Of a stretch of 7,203 nt of DNA, positions 5,557 through 7,203 are shown piece after piece. Every line of letters begins with the position of its first letter. Within the stretch, counting starts at the first letter, position 1. Made by a program: the position numbers and the translations under genes. Source of the DNA: Deltaproteobacteria bacterium (GTDB taxonomy: Bacteria > Myxococcota > UBA796 > SXON01); NCBI GenBank assembly GCA_947483545.1, contig CANKNP010000276.1, positions 1 to 7,203 on the forward strand, in the 5' to 3' direction. The notes under the pieces were generated by a model. It made no database searches. It was given only the letters and a program-made list of their open reading frames with translations, and had not been told where the DNA came from.

Positions 5557-6494
5557 AACCACAGCGTCGCGCCCGGATTCCAAGCCACCGTCCGGGTACG
5601 CACATCGTAGATCTGGTCGAGGTCCGCTCCCGGCAGATCCCCGACGATCAGCCAATCATCGACCTGCTGGAGCCGCAGCGGCGAGACCTTCTCGGCGCCA
5701 GCGAGCTGTCGCCATGCCCCCGCCACCTTGATGAGGACCGGCCCGCCCGCTGCCTCTCCCTCGCCCTGCCCGTGGATCGGCCACGCGAGCTGCGGCTCGA
5801 CCTTTGTGACCACCACCTGGTACGCGTCTGCAAGACTGGCTTCGCGCACCACGTTGAAGGTCTCGCCTTCGGCCAGCCAGTCGCCGTCGGGGTAGCTCTC
5901 CCCGGCGGAGAGCCGGTCGTGCGCCGGTCGGGCCTGGCCCGTGGGGTCCGCGACCCAAGCGCCGGACTTCAGGGTGAACCGCGCGACGCCGGTCCTTTCG
6001 TAGTTCGGGCCCTCCTCCCAGGTCACTTCGCCCTCGCCCCACGTCTGCTCTGCCCGAAGCGCGCCGTCGGCGCCCACGCTGAACTGGACCGTGACCGAGT
6101 CGGCGAGCGCAGCTTTCGGGTCGGGCGGGGGCGCGGGGGCGGCAACGGCGGCGCCGTCCAGGATCAGCGTGCCGTTGTCGGTCAGGAGCGCCCCGCGCGT
6201 GCGCGGAACCTCGATCCATTCGGGGCACGAGGGCAACGTCGCCACGGGCGTGGTCGTCAACGCCGGGATGGCGACGATGAACACCTCGCAGGTGCCGGGC
6301 CCCGGTCGCATCCCGAGCAGCACGGCCGCGGAGCCCGCGGGCATCGAGTCGGTCGGGGCGGTCTCGACGACGGGGGGCACGGTTGTGGTGTTCCCCCCGG
6401 GGGCGGCGATCTCCGGGGTGGCGGGGCTTGGGTTGGGCGCGAAGCGCTCGACCATTGCGGACGGATCGCAAGCGGCGACGAGGAGGAGGAGCAT
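5505..6494 (-). CDS. Putative lipoprotein of unknown family
   Basis: This encodes 329 residues and I do not recognise the family. The N-terminus MLLLLVAACDPS has a lipobox-like VAA-C, but the presumed signal is only eight residues and lacks the usual positive charge. An in-frame TAG lies four codons upstream, so no longer form is possible. Residues 18-56 are a Pro/Thr/Ala-rich linker typical after a lipidated Cys. The rest alternates short hydrophobic strands and Trp/Gly-rich turns, suggesting a beta-rich extracytoplasmic domain. Cys69 and Cys90 could form a disulfide. A second Ala/Pro run lies at 115-126, and the C-terminus ends in APTPAAAP. There is no Shine-Dalgarno site near the ATG. The gene is divergent from the membrane-protein gene on its right and overlaps the probable start of the acyltransferase gene, so an operon is likely. 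Codon use looks normal for the window. Confidence 0.72.
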   Translation of the reverse strand: MLLLLVAACDPSAMVERFAPNPSPATPEIAAPGGNTTTVPPVVETAPTDSMPAGSAAVLLGMRPGPGTCEVFIVAIPALTTTPVATLPSCPEWIEVPRTRGALLTDNGTLILDGAAVAAPAPPPDPKAALADSVTVQFSVGADGALRAEQTWGEGEVTWEEGPNYERTGVARFTLKSGAWVADPTGQARPAHDRLSAGESYPDGDWLAEGETFNVVREASLADAYQVVVTKVEPQLAWPIHGQGEGEAAGGPVLIKVAGAWRQLAGAEKVSPLRLQQVDDWLIVGDLPGADLDQIYDVRTRTVAWNPGATLWLWPADWQIAAPTPAAAP

Positions 6495-6574
6495 CGCGGG
6501 AAGCTAATCGGTGCGGAGCGGAGGGCCTCCGAAAATTCCATGAGCCTTCGGGAAGGATCGAGCTACATCAAGAA
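6495..6574. promoter_or_regulatory. Divergent intergenic region with two palindromes
   Basis: These 80 bases separate two divergent genes and must hold both promoters, though I cannot place -35/-10 boxes with confidence. CGGAGGGCCTCCG (6519-6531) is a perfect odd-centred palindrome, followed by the only A/T-rich patch (GAAAATTCC). CCTTC-GG-GAAGG (6545-6556) is a second short palindrome in the probable leader of the rightward gene. Either could be an operator. Confidence 0.4.
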
Positions 6575-7189
6575 ATGATCCCTGCGATCCTCCTGCTCTG
6601 CGCCTCCGCGGTCCTCGGATACCTGTCGATGGTGGACAGGATGTCGCCGCCCGCGATGCAAATCGTGGAGCTGGAGACGGCGATCGGCATTCCGCTTTGG
6701 GGGCCGGTCGGGGTGGTCGGGCTCGGGCTGTTGGTGTGGTCGTTGTGGCCCAAACCCCCGCCGCTCAAGGGGCACACGGAGACCAAAGAGCGGCAGCGAA
6801 AGCTTCGAGATCGCCCAGAGGAGCCGCTGGCGGAGGGGTGGCGGCCGACCTTGGACGCCCGGGCGCTGCGTCTGCCGATCGAGCCTCAGGGAAAGGTGAA
6901 GATCGACGAGGCGAAGGGCGTGCCCTACACCCTGGTGCTGCGGAACGCCACGCCCCAGCAGGCTCGCAGCCGGTACGCCATCTTCGCGGAGCTGCTCTCC
7001 AGCATGCCCACGCCGCCGGCCGCGCGGGTACGCATCGAGTCCAGCCCGGACATCGGAGGACCGATCCACAAGACGCTGGCCATCGAACTCGATAAGTTCT
7101 TCCCCGCGGATGCCTTTCAGGTGCTCTCCCGAAGTGATGGCGCCGACGTACGGTTTGAGCGCCCAGATCCGCGGTGGACCTCGGGCTGA
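6575..7189 (+). CDS. Two-helix membrane protein of unknown family
   Basis: This encodes 204 residues, complete within the window. Two hydrophobic segments are clear: IPAILLLCASAVLGYLSMV (2-20) and IGIPLWGPVGVVGLGLLVWS (37-56). They are joined by a short polar loop (DRMSPPAMQIVELETA) that would be extracytoplasmic if both ends are inside. A Pro/Lys-rich and charged linker (59-82) follows, then a soluble domain of about 120 residues with alternating strands and helices. That domain contains YTLVLRNATPQQARSRYAIF (118-137), IHKTLAIELDKFF (164-176) and a C-terminal VRFERPDPRW. I recognise no motif and assign no function. The ATG at 6575 is chosen because the first helix starts immediately after it; upstream in-frame sequence is Arg-rich and opposes the divergent gene. 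AAGAA abuts the ATG, but there is no properly spaced Shine-Dalgarno site. Confidence 0.75.
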   Translation: MIPAILLLCASAVLGYLSMVDRMSPPAMQIVELETAIGIPLWGPVGVVGLGLLVWSLWPKPPPLKGHTETKERQRKLRDRPEEPLAEGWRPTLDARALRLPIEPQGKVKIDEAKGVPYTLVLRNATPQQARSRYAIFAELLSSMPTPPAARVRIESSPDIGGPIHKTLAIELDKFFPADAFQVLSRSDGADVRFERPDPRWTSG

Positions 7190-7203
7190 GTCGTCGTCGG
7201 GCC

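Noticed and set aside
4817..5605. Leftward open frame overlapping the acyltransferase in another frame
   Set aside because: Low-complexity Arg/Gly/Pro product; the acyltransferase frame carries all the family motifs.
5656..6471. Alternative leftward frame within the putative lipoprotein gene
   Set aside because: Strongly Arg-biased translation typical of a shifted frame; the chosen frame has a lipobox and balanced composition.
5772..6578. Rightward open frame opposite the putative lipoprotein gene
   Set aside because: Gly/Arg-rich shadow without a start context or motif.

Overview
The window is very GC-rich chromosomal DNA with densely packed, high-GC-codon genes. A many-bladed, cysteine-paired RCC1-type surface lipoprotein, further lipoprotein-like and membrane proteins of unknown family, and an SMI1/KNR4 protein together suggest a large-genome Gram-negative bacterium, most plausibly Myxococcota or a relative. 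That is inference from gene style; no taxonomic marker is present. I see no CRISPR array, phage genes, transposase, rRNA or biosynthetic cluster.

Layout. The first 237 bases hold no gene I can support. An SMI1/KNR4-family gene (238-753, +) converges on a 655-residue RCC1-repeat lipoprotein gene (830-2797, -). Upstream of the latter, on the same strand, is a complete tRNA-Leu(CAA) with encoded CCA end (2986-3071, -). Between the two lie a strong inverted repeat and a smaller hairpin. An argE-type acetylornithine deacetylase (3137-4252, +) runs away from the tRNA and meets, tail to tail, an acyltransferase-3 membrane protein gene (-). The two stop codons share one CTAG. The acyltransferase gene follows a putative lipoprotein gene (5505-6494, -), slightly overlapping it, so the two are probably cotranscribed. 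A divergent gene for a two-helix membrane protein of unknown family (6575-7189, +) closes the window.

The genes do not form one obvious pathway. ArgE is arginine-biosynthesis housekeeping. The RCC1 protein, the putative lipoprotein and the acyltransferase all point to the cell envelope.

The most unusual object is inside the acyltransferase gene. About 72 codons of low-hydrophobicity, Pro/Gly/Arg/Ser-rich sequence interrupt the membrane domain in frame. The DNA of this insert folds into two adjacent long hairpins (4700-4773 and 4778-4856). It looks like a palindromic repeat element that has become part of a protein-coding gene, comparable in principle to the Rickettsia palindromic elements. 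One hairpin arm has a near-identical counterpart at 177-207, just upstream of the SMI1/KNR4 gene, which hints at a dispersed family.
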